Shown piece by piece: positions 45,895-56,403 of a stretch of 64,000 bases of DNA. A program made the translations under genes and the position numbers. The notes under the pieces are model-generated. The model worked only from the letters and a program-made list of their open reading frames with translations, was not told the origin of the DNA and searched no databases. Position 1 is the stretch's first letter; each line of letters starts with the position of its first letter. The stretch lies in contig OX352774.1 of NCBI GenBank assembly GCA_947095535.1, forward strand, positions 267,069,843-267,133,842, given 5' to 3'. Source of the stretch: Poecilobothrus nobilitatus. Taxonomy: Eukaryota; Arthropoda; Insecta; Diptera; Dolichopodidae.

Positions 45895-46110
45895 ACTAAA
45901 AGACGTAAAAAAGATGGAACTTTAATGCTCCCTTAGAACGAAATTGAAAAAAATCTGTAGTTTTTGTGTTATTTCCAGATTTTTAGGAGGACTACTATAT
46001 TTTCACATAAGAATACGTGCATTTTTCTTGAAAAAAATGACTACTATTTAGCCTTCTTCCCTCAATGTCCACGCCTTATAAAAATTAATGTAGGTTATGG
46101 ATGTTACTGT
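45895..46110 (+). repeat. Dispersed repeat 'C', plus-strand copy
   Basis: Contains GGAACTTTAATGCTCCCTTA, a TAGTTTTTGTGTTATTTCCAG block, ACATAAGAATACGTGCATTT and TTAATGTAGGTTATG. All recur inverted at 60,360-60,560, and more weakly at 8,761-8,930. Confidence 0.75.
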
Positions 46111-46326
46111 CCACCAAAAAATGTGTCTAATTTAAAATTGATTTAAAATGAAATTAATAGTAATCGCAAAGTGAAATTAAATTTAAACTAAAACCAGCTT
46201 TGTTGAATATGCATAAGGGTTAGAATATAGTTAAGAAAAAAAATTAGATATTTCCTGTTTTTCAAAATATATGTATGTAAATTCTTTACATAATTTATAA
46301 CTAAAAAATTATATGCGGTTAGAAAA

Positions 46327-46332
46327 TTTATT
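46327..46332 (-). terminator. Poly-A signal of the coiled-coil gene
   Basis: AATAAA on the minus strand, about 40 bp past the stop codon at 46,371. Confidence 0.6.
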
Positions 46333-46370
46333 CATTTTAAAAAAAAAACTTTTTATATTTGAAAACTAAA

Positions 46371-49079
46371 TTAAAGATAAAAACCTTCAAAATTAAATTC
46401 CGCATTCAAATTTGAAGAATTTTTGTTAATAAAATTGAAACTGTTTCCGAAACTTTCATTACTTTCAGTTTTGGATTTTTGCTCTGAGTCAAAAAAATCA
46501 CAATTAATTATTGATTTTTCCATTTCTATTATATTTGGCTTATCTTCTTCAACAAAATTAAAAGATAAATTTAAACTTCTAGATAAACTTTTCACAGATT
46601 TGTTACTATTTTCTTGTACTTCATCGTTTGTTATATCTAATAAATTTAAATCAAAGTTAAGGTTATTTTTTAATATTTGAAAAGGTTCCAATTCATTTAT
46701 TTTGATTTTATTTGTGTTCCCAATTTTTCTTTCTAAGCTTTCAGATTTCGATACACGTGAGTCAATATTTATATTTTCCAGTATTTTATTTTCCTCACTT
46801 AGATCTTTTAAATTAACATTTTTAGGTGATTTGAATTTTACATCTTTTGGTAAAGATTTATTGATAGGAGAATTTACAACACTCGTTTTTAGCTTTTTAT
46901 TGGTATATAATAAATTTTCATTAAATGAAGCTTCATTTAAATTACGTTTAAGATTTTCCTTTAAGTTTGCTTGTGATGGTGACGGTGGAATAAAATTGGG
47001 AAATTTGGTTTTCTCACAGTAAATGGCAGATTGTGATCCTAATTCAAAATTTTTTATTTCCATTTCCTTTTCTAAAAACTTAATTTCACAAGCTTTTGCA
47101 AGAGAAACGTTTTGATATGCTTCATTTTGTTTATTTTGATATTGTAGTCGGAGAGGAGATCGCAATACATTTTCTCCTTCTAACTCAAAGTTACTGTTAT
47201 TTGAATCAATATCGTTGTTTTTGTTTTGAATTTCTTTTTTCTGAATTTGTCTGACTGTTTTGGCTTTTTCTAATGATTTTTTAGTGAATTTAATTGAATC
47301 GATATTTTTAATTAAATAATTATCAGATACAATAACTTTTCCTTTTGAGGCATTTTTTTCGCTTGATGATAATAAATCATCTTTGGAATTAACTATTTGA
47401 ATTAGAACATTGTTATTTTTGCCTTGATTTCCATTTTTAATTTCATTTATTTGACTTTTATTCCAGTTATTTTTATAGCCACTTTCAGTATTCACACAAT
47501 CTTTGAATTGTACTTTAAATGCGGTTGGAGCTGTTGACAACTGTTTTATATTTTTTCCAACTTTTTCGTTTTTATTTATTTTTTTCAATGTTTTACTGTC
47601 CTTTCCTTGAGTTTCCATCTTAACAACTTTTTGTTTCGGAGTCCTTAAAATTTTATGACTACCTTTAAAACTACTTGTATGTACCAAAATTTTATTTTTT
47701 TCATTTTTATTAATATTTACTTCATTTGTTTTAGAATTTGAAATTTTATTGCTTGGGACTTTTTCAACTTCACTTTTCTTTAAACCTGTTATTGCTTTAA
47801 AATATTTTTGATCTTTTAAATTCAGTTTCTCCCCTTCTGAAAAAGTGTTGTCATTATGTTCATTTTTATTTAAATTTGTTAATTCTTCAAGATTTTTCAA
47901 ATTTACTTCCACTTCTTCTAAAGACTTTTTAATTTCTTTATAATTATTTTTATTTGAATTTGTAAATTCTTGTAGATTTCCCTCTTGATTGGTTGAGATA
48001 ACATTAATTTCCTTTCCAAAAAAGTAACTTTTTAATTCGTTAATATCGAATGTAAGTTTATTTAAAAAAGAAATATCTTCTTCATCATTATTATCTAACA
48101 TTATATTTTTATTTTTTAAATCAATAAATTCATTTTCTTTTGCTAAGCATAATGCTTTCTTTTTTTGTATTTTAGTGTTCAAATTATTAAGCTGAAAATC
48201 AAAATTAATTTATTTCTCATATGGAAGTTGAACTCGTACCTACCGCTTTCTCTATTTTAAAATGTTCAACAACATTAACAATTGCCTTATTCATTTGATT
48301 CTTTGTTTCATGTAAAAGAAAATCTAGTGATTGGGAACCATTATAAAGTTCTTCACTTTTTTTTCCATAGTCAGTTTTCTTGACACCAATTTCAGTAAAA
48401 CGTTGTTTATTTTCTTTAACTAAAATAAATATGTACATATAATTAAATAATTACCAATATAAAACTGATTCACGTAATAAAAGTACCTATGTTTATATCA
48501 TTATAAAAATTTTTAGTTTCTTTAAAATTGTTTTCCATTTCTTCATAATCGTGTTCAAATTTAGTTTGAAAATTTGATCGATAATACTCAACAAAAAAAT
48601 TATTTTGATGTCTTACAATAATTTTTAGAGATATTTGAAAAATGTTCCACATACTGAAATAGAAATTATCAATAGTATGTACTTAAAGTAATGTAAAGAA
48701 TTTTCAAGAAAAATTTTACAAATCTGAATAACGGAAAAAGAAATATTATTAACACAAACTTAGTTTGAAATTCATTAAATGTCTCTACAATCTGCTGATA
48801 TGATTCGTTTCCCAGTTTTTGAGTTCTAATTTGATCTTCTAATAATTTGTTGTTTTCACGCATATTATCCAGATAAATACCGTACACTAAAACAAAATTT
48901 TTAAAAGAATTTTTAATTGAAATTAAGTTAGTCTTCTTACCAAAATTTCGTATATCTTCTAATAATATATTCTTTTGAGTAGATTCAACTTCATTCTTTA
49001 AACCAACTATTTCTTCTACTTTTGCAGATTCTTCTGCTCCACCAAACATTTCATATGAAAGCTGTGTAAATTTAAACAT
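46371..49079 (-). CDS. Five-exon gene for an unrecognised 809-residue coiled-coil protein
   Basis: Minus strand. Exons 49,079-48,941, 48,886-48,760, 48,653-48,487, 48,419-48,244 and 48,191-46,371. The four introns are 54, 106, 67 and 52 bp, all GT...AG, and join phases exactly to give 810 codons with stop and no internal break. The start ATG (MFKFTQLSYEMFGG) is the first in frame. Residues 1-203 are helical and heptad-like (e.g. VGLKNEVESTQKNILLEDIR), with no membrane segment. The large last exon is Lys/Asn/Ser/Glu-rich and probably disordered, with several S/T-P sites (RTPKQK, RSPLRL, NSPINK, KSPKN). The end is NAEFNFEGFYL. No enzyme motif. The layout suits a nuclear or chromosome-scaffold protein (synaptonemal or kinetochore-like), but that is inference. 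It is the only intact multi-exon gene seen. Confidence 0.8.
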
Positions 49080-49395
49080 TGTTCGCTTCCGTTTTGTAAA
49101 TTCTATAAGTTTGTACAATGACAATGGTTTTTTTCTTTTTTTAAATAGCAAGTTTCTTTGTTCAATTTGAAATCTTGGAGTCAAGCCTCTTACATACTGA
49201 TACTACTTAGTAGATACTTAAGTAGTTAATATTAATATTTTATTATATTTATGGTACTTACTAATAGTAAGTTTAAGTTACTATACTTATTACTACTACA
49301 ATGTATAAATTACTATATAATATTATTATCTATTCGTGATACTACATGACATGATATATGATACTAACAATTAACAAATAACCACAATTAACGTT
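49080..49395. other. Region upstream of the coiled-coil gene
   Basis: The frame of exon 1 stays open to 49,184 without another ATG, so this is 5' UTR and presumably promoter. TATA-like runs are everywhere and none can be singled out. Confidence 0.4.
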
Positions 49396-49480
49396 CATAT
49401 CTGAGATAATTACTAATATATAGGAAGGAAGGTTTAGTCGTTTTTTTTCTTGTGTTTCCTAAGGTATTCAGACAAATGGT
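49396..49480 (+). repeat. Solo terminus of the P2/MITE family
   Basis: CATATCTGAGATAATTACTA at 49,396 followed by GGAAGGAAGGTTTAGTCG and CCTAAGGTATTCAGACAA. This matches the left end of the MITE at 51,258 (CATATATATATTAACTAATA ... TAGGTATAGTCG ... TTAAGGTATTCAGTCAA). No partner end was found to the right. Confidence 0.65.
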
Positions 49481-50140
49481 TCATAATGAAATTAAAAAAA
49501 TTATTATAATAGAACATATTTAAACTCTTTTAATCTTGGAGATAATATATATATATGTATAATACTTTATATAAAATTAGAAAAATGAAATAAATGGAAA
49601 AATATTTTTATTATTTCATATCAAAAATTTAAAATTTATTTTTTGTTTTCAATGTTGTGCAATACTTTTCAAATATGAATGCAGCATGTGTTTAATTTAA
49701 TCGTCAAACCGCAAACGTCAATCAGTCATAATATAAGTAGAGTACCAAAGCTCGGAAATTTTTTTTCGAGTTATAAGGATTTTAGCTTTACCTGTCAAAC
49801 ACTATTTAGATTTGGTAAAACACTACTGTTACAAGACTATTACACATCAATGTTTTCATCCATACTGGTCCATTAATGGACCATTAATTGATGAAAAATG
49901 GATGAGAAACTAATTGATGATAGTTCTATTCTCATCCAGTTCTCATCTATTTTCTCAACAATCTAGTGTCCAAATCAGCCGAGCGAGAAAAATTACTCCT
50001 TTTTTTTAAATTTTTGGGAAGGTTCTGAATTTGATTTTAACCATTATCTATTTTCAACATCTGAATAACAGCATACAAATTAGTATTAATTTTTTTTACT
50101 CCTTACTACTACTACTAGTTGCAAAACTATTTGTTCATTA
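49481..50140. other. AT-rich spacer
   Basis: No gene recognised. Repeated ATTGATGA(A/G)AA and CTCATC words around 49,880-49,950 form a short low-complexity patch. Confidence 0.4.
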
Positions 50141-50548
50141 CTACACTGTACTACAATATGTAGGAATGGGAGGTAACGTCTTATGTGAGAGCTTGGGTAA
50201 CGGTGAAATAAAATTAGTAGGAGAATTAGTTGAGATTTGAGATGGAAACTGAAACAGTACTGCATTGGAAACAGTATCAGATGTTGATGCTGCTTTTGAT
50301 GTTTGAGAAGGAGCAGCCACTGTTCCATCTATTATTGTATTTGTCATAATTAAATCTGTAGAGTTAAACCGATATCCTTCTTGCAATACAACTCTCTCAC
50401 AGCGAAATGTTTTATTTTGTCTTTTTAAATAATCAATGCCGCTTGCGACAAGATTTACGCAAGATGCATGATAAATAGACTATTTGCAATCACCACAAGC
50501 AATTTTTAAATCGTTTCCTCCAACATTTTTATTACAACAACAAGTCAT
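50141..50548 (-). pseudogene. PHD-finger ORF1 fragment of a non-LTR retrotransposon
   Basis: Minus strand from ATG at 50,548: MTCCCNKNVGGNDLKIACGD then CK, one in-frame TAG, and YHASC...FRCE, the Cys/His spacing of a PHD-type zinc finger (C-x-C...C-x2-C...H-x2-C...C), with the last Cys replaced. It continues in frame as VVLQEGYRFNSTDLIMTN and a Ser/Thr/Pro-rich tail to 50,141. Such PHD fingers sit at the N-terminus of ORF1 in insect CR1/Jockey-group non-LTR elements. No esterase or RT follows. It may belong to the same family as the RT at 4.6-6.5 kb, but that cannot be shown here. A host PHD protein exon is the less likely alternative. Confidence 0.6.
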
Positions 50549-51257
50549 AATTCCTCTTTTAATCAATTGTAATTTTATTTAAAAAATGAGTTAAAATGAA
50601 AAAAAAAAAAGAAAATATGAACTGGAGTAAAATAAAAAAAAAATTTAAACATTTTTTTTAAATTACTGATTACATAATTTATAAGAAACTATAAGGGTCT
50701 TCACGTAAAAGTGCAAACTAGTGTTACATCGGAGGATCGGAGGATTTGATGAAATTTTTAACAGAAATTGTTGTTCTTTCATGTATAAAAAATATGCACT
50801 AGGGAAATGTCCCTCCTCCCAATTTTTTTTTAAATCATGCCCTTATGATCATGCATGAAAACAATATTAATATCCTACATATAAAGAAAAAACTTTTTAT
50901 TTAGTAATTAAAAAGTAATGCAATAAGTAAGTACATAATTATTAAACGTATAAAGTGAAACACATTTTATTTCTAAAGCTTAGTATGCTATTCACGTGGA
51001 TTTGCACAGCCTATCTTAATAAATTAGTTAAAAAGAGAGAAAAATAGCGGTGAAACAGTCGTAAAAATTTCATGCGCCAAATTTTTTTTTTTTGGTATGC
51101 AATTCACGTATGCAAAACCGCTTTAATTTTTCACCGCCAGGTTGTGCTAGAAGACGACATGTTTTACGCTGTTTTTCACGTGGAATATAAAACATAATTT
51201 GACAATTCAAGCTAAGTCTAAAATAAAAGAATTTAAAAAAAATAGGTGAGGTAAAAC
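50549..51257. other. AT-rich spacer
   Basis: No gene. GTCTTCACGTAAAAGTG near 50,698 recurs inverted near 57,630 (CACTTTTACGTGAAGACC), possibly ends of a large or broken element. Confidence 0.4.
51250..51257 (+). repeat. Left 8-bp target duplication of P-derived MITE 1
   Basis: GGTAAAAC, against GGTAACAC at 56,396-56,403 (7 of 8 match). Confidence 0.8.
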
Positions 51258-51548
51258 CATATATATATTAACTAATAGTTGGGAAGTTAGGTATAGTCGT
51301 TTCTTTTCTTCTTATGTGTTTTCCTATCTTAAGGTATTCAGTCAAAAAAAAACATATGCATTTTATAATATGTATACATTTCGTTCACTCAGCTGTTCAT
51401 ATTTATTAAAATAATGTAAAGCAGTTTTTCATAACCATTTTCATTCAGAGATTTTAAATTTTTATATTACTTAATAATTGATATATTTTGTTTTTGAAAT
51501 TAAAATTTAATTTAATTAAGGTTATTCAAAATTTTAACTACTTGTAAA

Positions 51549-51553
51549 GCAAC
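51549..51553 (+). repeat. Left target duplication of copia element
   Basis: GCAAC, identical to 56,221-56,225. Confidence 0.9.
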
Positions 51554-51831
51554 TGGTGTAAATATAAGTCTACTCTAATGTCACAGCGTAAACACTCGTT
51601 GTTTGTCAAATGTTATTTTTTACAGATATTTTTTTATTCCTTTCTAAGATGTGTAAAGTAGAGCATCGTAAAATTTAAAAAAGATAAAATTTGTATATTG
51701 AATTAATAAATAATTTTTAAATTATATATATTATAATTAATTTAAATAAAAATATATATGAGCTATTTTTCTTCAGTAAAGGAGATAATTAAAAGAAAAA
51801 CAAGAAAGAAAAAAACTGAACTCTGCTAATA
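51554..51831 (+). repeat. 5' LTR of copia element
   Basis: 278 bp starting TGGTGTAAATATAAGTCTAC and ending CTCTGCTAATA. It contains AATTAATAAATAA, a likely poly-A signal. Confidence 0.9.
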
Positions 51832-51846
51832 GGTTATGGGCACAGC
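51832..51846 (+). promoter_or_regulatory. copia primer binding site (initiator tRNA-Met fragment)
   Basis: GGTTATGGGCACAGC directly after the 5' LTR. It differs at one position from the copia primer site that pairs with the anticodon-side half of initiator tRNA-Met. Confidence 0.85.
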
Positions 51847-51883
51847 TTAAATATAAAATAAAAAAAAAACGTGGATAGCAAAA

Positions 51884-54800
51884 ATGGCGGCAGAAAATAC
51901 TTATAAAATTGAAAATTTAAAATTAGACAATTATGATACATGGAAACTTCAAGCCCAAGCAATATTAATAAGAAATGGGTTTTGCAAGTATATTTCGGGT
52001 CAAACAATGAAACATGAAGAAGCAGTTGCTAAGGCTCAGTGGGAGGAAAATGACTTACATGCAAAAGCAGAATTAATGTTAGTCATTTCACCATCTGAAC
52101 TAAAGCAAGTTAAAAATTGTGAAACTTCGAAAGAAGTTTGGGACACATTACAAAGTATTTATCAAAGTAGAGGTCCAGCAAGAAAAGCAACATTGTTGAA
52201 GCAGCTAATACTACACAAAATGACTGAAGATGAAGATGTTAGAAAACATTTGAATAAATTCATGGATACAGTAGACAAACTAAGAGAAATGGAAATTGAA
52301 ATCCATAGAGATCTTTTAAGTGTAATGATGTTGTATAGTTTATCTCCATCTTTTGAGAATTTTAGGGTGGCCATAGAGTCTCGTGACAATTTGCCTAATG
52401 TTGACGATTTAAGAATTAAAATAATTGAAGAAAGTGAAGCAAGGAACAAAAACATTCTAACTACAGAAAATGCATTGTATACAAAAAATAAATCAAAATT
52501 TCAAAATTATAAAAATGCAAATAAAAGTAATAATAATAATAAAAATTCTGAAGGATATATAAAAAATAAAAGCAATATAAAATGTTTCAAATGTCAAAAA
52601 ATGGGACATTATGCTTCAAATTGTTTCAAAAATAAGAGTGCAAGTATAGAAAATAATCAAAATAAAGGTTACGACCATAGTAGTTTGAAAGTTGAAGAAA
52701 AATGTTTCGCAGAAAATTCAAATTTATTGAAAAATAAATGGTGTATCGATAGTGGCTGCACTTCGCATATGTGCAGAAATGTTGAAAATTTTTCTGAATT
52801 ACAGAAGGATGAAAGTTGTGATGACTTAAAGTTAGCAGCTGAAAATAAAACAGCATCAGTAGACGGAAAAGGTACAGCAAATGTAATACTAGAAAATCAA
52901 AGGTTGTTAAGTATCCATAACACATGTTCCAACTCTAAATACGAGTTTGCTATCAGTCTCCAAAATCACAGACAAAACTACATTGTGAAATTTGACAAAA
53001 ATAAGGCAATAGTAAGAAATGAAAAAGGTGATATCTTTTTGAAAGCAAAAAGGTTTAATAATTTATATTATTTAGAAACGAAAAATGAGTCAGCAAATAT
53101 TGTTGAATTGAATAAGAATAAAGAAAATAATTTGAAATGGCATAAGTTATTAGGACACATAAATGAACAAGATATAAGAGCAATACAGCAGAACAAAATT
53201 CTGCATGGTATTGATTATGATTTAAAGACAAAATTGGATAGTTGTGAAACTTGTTTAAAAGCAAAGTTGACAAGATTACCGTTTCCTGATAGACCGAATA
53301 AAAGGACATCTAAATTACTTGAAATAATTTATACGGATGTATGTGGGTCGATGCGAGAAAATAGTTTTGGTGGATCTCGATATTTCATTACATTCATAGA
53401 TGATTTTTCGAGATATTGTAAAGTATATTTTATGAAAACAAAAATCAAGCTCTTCAATATTTTAAAAAATTTAAAAATGAAGTTGAAAATTCTACTGGTT
53501 GTAAAATTAAATGTCTGCAAAGTGACAATGGTATGGGAGAGTATTGTAACAAGGAATTTGATGATTACTTAAAGCAACATGGTATTAAAAGAAGATTGTC
53601 AGCACCTTACACGCACGAACAAAACGGTGTTGCAGAGAGAAAGAACAGATCCTTAGTTAACAAGGCACGATGTTTATTAATAGATGCAAATTTAAAAAAG
53701 ACATTCTGGGCTGAAGCTATCAACACGTCAAATTATTTATCGAACAGAATTCCTACCAGAATATTAAAAGAAAATACTCTATTTTACTATTGGACAAAAA
53801 GAATTCCGTCAGCGAGACATTTACATATTTTCGGGTCAAAATATTTCATAATAGATGAAAATAAAAATAAATCAAAATTTGATCCTAAAGGAATTGAAGG
53901 TATATTTATGGGATATCCAGAAATGTCGAATGCGTATAAAATTTGGGTACCAAAATTTAAAAGAATAATAATTACAAGAAATGTCAGATTTTTGAATGAA
54001 ATGTTCTATAAAAATAAAATGGAACAAAATTTATTAAAAAATTTGAAAATGAAATTGAGATTCAAAATGTAAATAAAGATTACAATAAGATAGATTCGGA
54101 AAATTGTGAAAATCAAAATTCAGAAGTTGTTGAAGATGAAGATTCTGAAGATGAAAATTTGGTGGAAAATTAAACCCTTATAAATGAAAATGTCGTTTAT
54201 TTTCAAGACGCAGAAAATTCCGAATATTTAAATGAAAATTCAAATGATTTGCATGAACATGAAGATGGCTTACAACGACGCAAAAGAACAGTAAAAATTC
54301 CATCAAAATTTGATGATTATGATATGTCAAATTTTTGTGAGGAGGATATTAATGATAAAAAATGGAATGATGCAATTAAAGAGGAAATTAAGTCTCACTT
54401 AAAAAATGAAACGTGGACTATTGAGGAAAAGAAGGAAAATTATAATATTATCTCTTGTAAATTGGTTTTGAAAGAAAAGGTTTGTGAAGATGGCACAACT
54501 TTAAGAAAAAAGGCGAGATTAGTAGCTCGTGGTTTCAATCAAATACCAGGGTTGGATTACGACGAAACGTTCGCACCTGTGGTAAAATTAAGCTCCATAA
54601 GAAGTTTGATAGCTAAAGCAGTTAAAGAAAATTTAAAGATAATTCAATTAGATGTAACAACAGCATTTTTAAATGGTGAGGTAAATGAAAATTTATATAT
54701 GGAAAAATCGAATTTATTGGAAGAATATCGTAGCAAAATTATGACAGAGGAAAGTTCAAAAAGGGATAAATCTTTATATTTAAAAGCAAAGCAAGTGTTA

Positions 54801-55949
54801 AGTGATCTTATGAAAACTGAAACTGAAAAGGTGTGTAAATTGAGGAAAGCAATTTACGGGTTAAAGCAAGCAGGAAGACAATGGTTTACAAAATTAAATG
54901 AAAAGTTATTGGGATATGGTTTTAAGGCATCAAAAGCAGATCCTTGCATTTATGTTTTAAATGAAAATAATAACACTTTAATAGTGGCGATATATGTTGA
55001 TGATGTGCTAATTTGTGGATCAGACGAAAATAAAATGAATGTCATTAAATCAAGGTTGATGAAGGATTTTGAAATGAGCGACATTGGAAATTTAAATTTC
55101 TGTCTAGGCATACAATTTAAATATACTAAGAATGGTATATCTATGTCACAATCAACTCAAATTAAAAGGATTTTAGAACGATTTAACATGCAAAATTGTA
55201 AGTCAGTGAGTACTCCTATGGAAGTTGCGCTAAAGCTTGAAAAGAATTTGAAAGAAATAGATATAAGTATTCCATATCAGAACTTAATTGGTTCATTAAT
55301 GTATTTAGCAATTGGCACTAGGCCAGATATCATGTTTGCAGTAAGTTATTTAAGTCAGTTTAATAATTACTACGACAGTAGTCATTGGCAGGCAGCAAAA
55401 CGAGTACTACGCTATTTACAAGGGACAAAAGAAATGAAGTTGTTATTCAAAAAACTGGTAAAGAAATTATTGGTTATGTGGATGGAGATTGGGCATCATG
55501 TAAGAAGAAGATCATATACGGGTTGATAGAAGATCATATACGGGTCACTGTTTTATTTTTGGTGGTGCAGTTGTCAGCTGGGAAACTCGGAAACAGAGAA
55601 CTGTAGCCCTATCGACAGCAGAAGCTGAGTATATGGCTCTAAGTGATTGTTTGAAGAAGCTATTCATCAAAAACAATTACTAAATGATATTGGGAATAAT
55701 CAAAGGAAGATTACATTGTTAAATGATAATCAGTCAGTTCAACATCTTGCGATAAATCCAGTTATTAGTTCAAAGTCAAAGCACATTCATATCAGAAATC
55801 ACTTTATCCGTGAGGCAATTGAAAATAGACATGTTGATGTGAAGTATTTGTCAAGTGATAAGATGATAGCTGATGTATTTACGAAACCGCTGCCAGAACA
55901 AAGGTTTAGTAAATTATGTGAAGAACTTGGTTTAACCAACAACGTGTGA
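51884..55949 (+). pseudogene. copia gag-pol polyprotein, broken
   Basis: Starts MAAENTYKIENLKLDNYDTW. Gag has a CCHC knuckle CFKCQKMGHYASNC (residues 234-247). The protease active site CIDSGCTSH (about 288) follows. The integrase zinc region WHKLLGHIN...CETC and core TDVCG (Asp 1) come next; a 1-bp loss at about 53,445 shifts frame to QSDNG (Asp 2) and HEQNGVAERKN (Glu). Another shift near 54,030 and a stop at about 54,172 precede the RT: LVARGFNQIPGLDY, LDVTTAFLNGEV, IYGLKQAGRQW and IYVDDVLICG (catalytic Asp pair). A 22-bp duplication at 55,506-55,545 shifts the RNase H frame (YVDGDWA, STAEAEY). A last frameshift near 55,650 leads to the end, VFTKPLPEQRF. Domain order PR-IN-RT-RH is that of copia. 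Confidence 0.95.
55506..55545 (+). repeat. 18-bp direct duplication in copia RNase H
   Basis: AGAAGATCATATACGGGT at 55,506-55,523 and again at 55,528-55,545, a 22-bp period that introduces a stop. Confidence 0.9.
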
Positions 55950-55957
55950 GTGGGAGT
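55949..55957 (+). promoter_or_regulatory. copia polypurine tract
   Basis: GAGTGGGAG directly before the 3' LTR. Confidence 0.75.
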
Positions 55958-56220
55958 GTTGTAAATATAAGTCTACTCTAATGTCACAGCGTAAACACTC
56001 GTTGTTTGTCAAATGTTATTTTTTATAGATATTTTTTTATTCCTTTCTAAGATGTGTAAAGCATCGTAAAATTTAAAAAAGATAAAATTTGTATATTGAA
56101 TTAATAAATGAATAATTTAAATAAAAATATATATGAGCTATTTTTCTTCAGTAATTTATTTATATAAGAAAGGAGATAATTAAAAGAAAAACAAGAAGGA
56201 AAAATTGAACTCTGCTAATA
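55958..56220 (+). repeat. 3' LTR of copia element
   Basis: 263 bp starting TGTTGTAAATATAAGTCTAC. It has an extra ~20-bp TTTATTTATATAAG block, and lacks about 25 bp around the position of the 5' LTR's TAAATTATATATATTATA. Confidence 0.9.
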
Positions 56221-56403
56221 GCAACAATATAAGTGATAAAATTCTTTTAAAAATTAGAAATGAAATTTATTTATCTTTTAGGAACCTATTTCTGAGGAAA
56301 CTAAAGCAATACATACGCACGGTTCACTCAGCTGTTTCTCAAAATTCGCTGAAAATATTTTCTTCACTGCCTATCTATTAGTTAATATATCTATGGGTAA
56401 CAC

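Larger units (their letters stand above)
51554..56220 (+). mobile_element. Ty1/copia LTR retrotransposon
   Basis: 4,667 bp with LTRs 51,554-51,831 and 55,958-56,220, a 5-bp duplication GCAAC, a primer site for the internal part of initiator tRNA-Met as in Drosophila copia, one gag-pol reading region and a purine tract. The LTRs are alike in sequence but differ by several indels. The frame is broken in at least four places, so it is inactive though comparatively young among the elements here. It is inserted within MITE 1. Confidence 0.94.
51258..56395 (+). mobile_element. P-derived MITE 1 (466 bp net), split by a copia element
   Basis: Outer parts 51,258-51,553 and 56,226-56,395 together equal the reverse complement of the unsplit MITE at 62,211-62,672. 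Inverted ends: CATATATATATTAACTAATA at 51,258, and the complement of 56,362-56,395 (CATAGATATATTAACTAATA, continuing GATAGGCAGT). The ends share sequence with P2: the left has CAGTCAAAA.AAACATA, the right has GGAAACTAAA...CAGCTG...TATCTATG. It is therefore a non-autonomous derivative of the P2-like family, with an 8-bp target duplication. No coding capacity. Confidence 0.88.
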
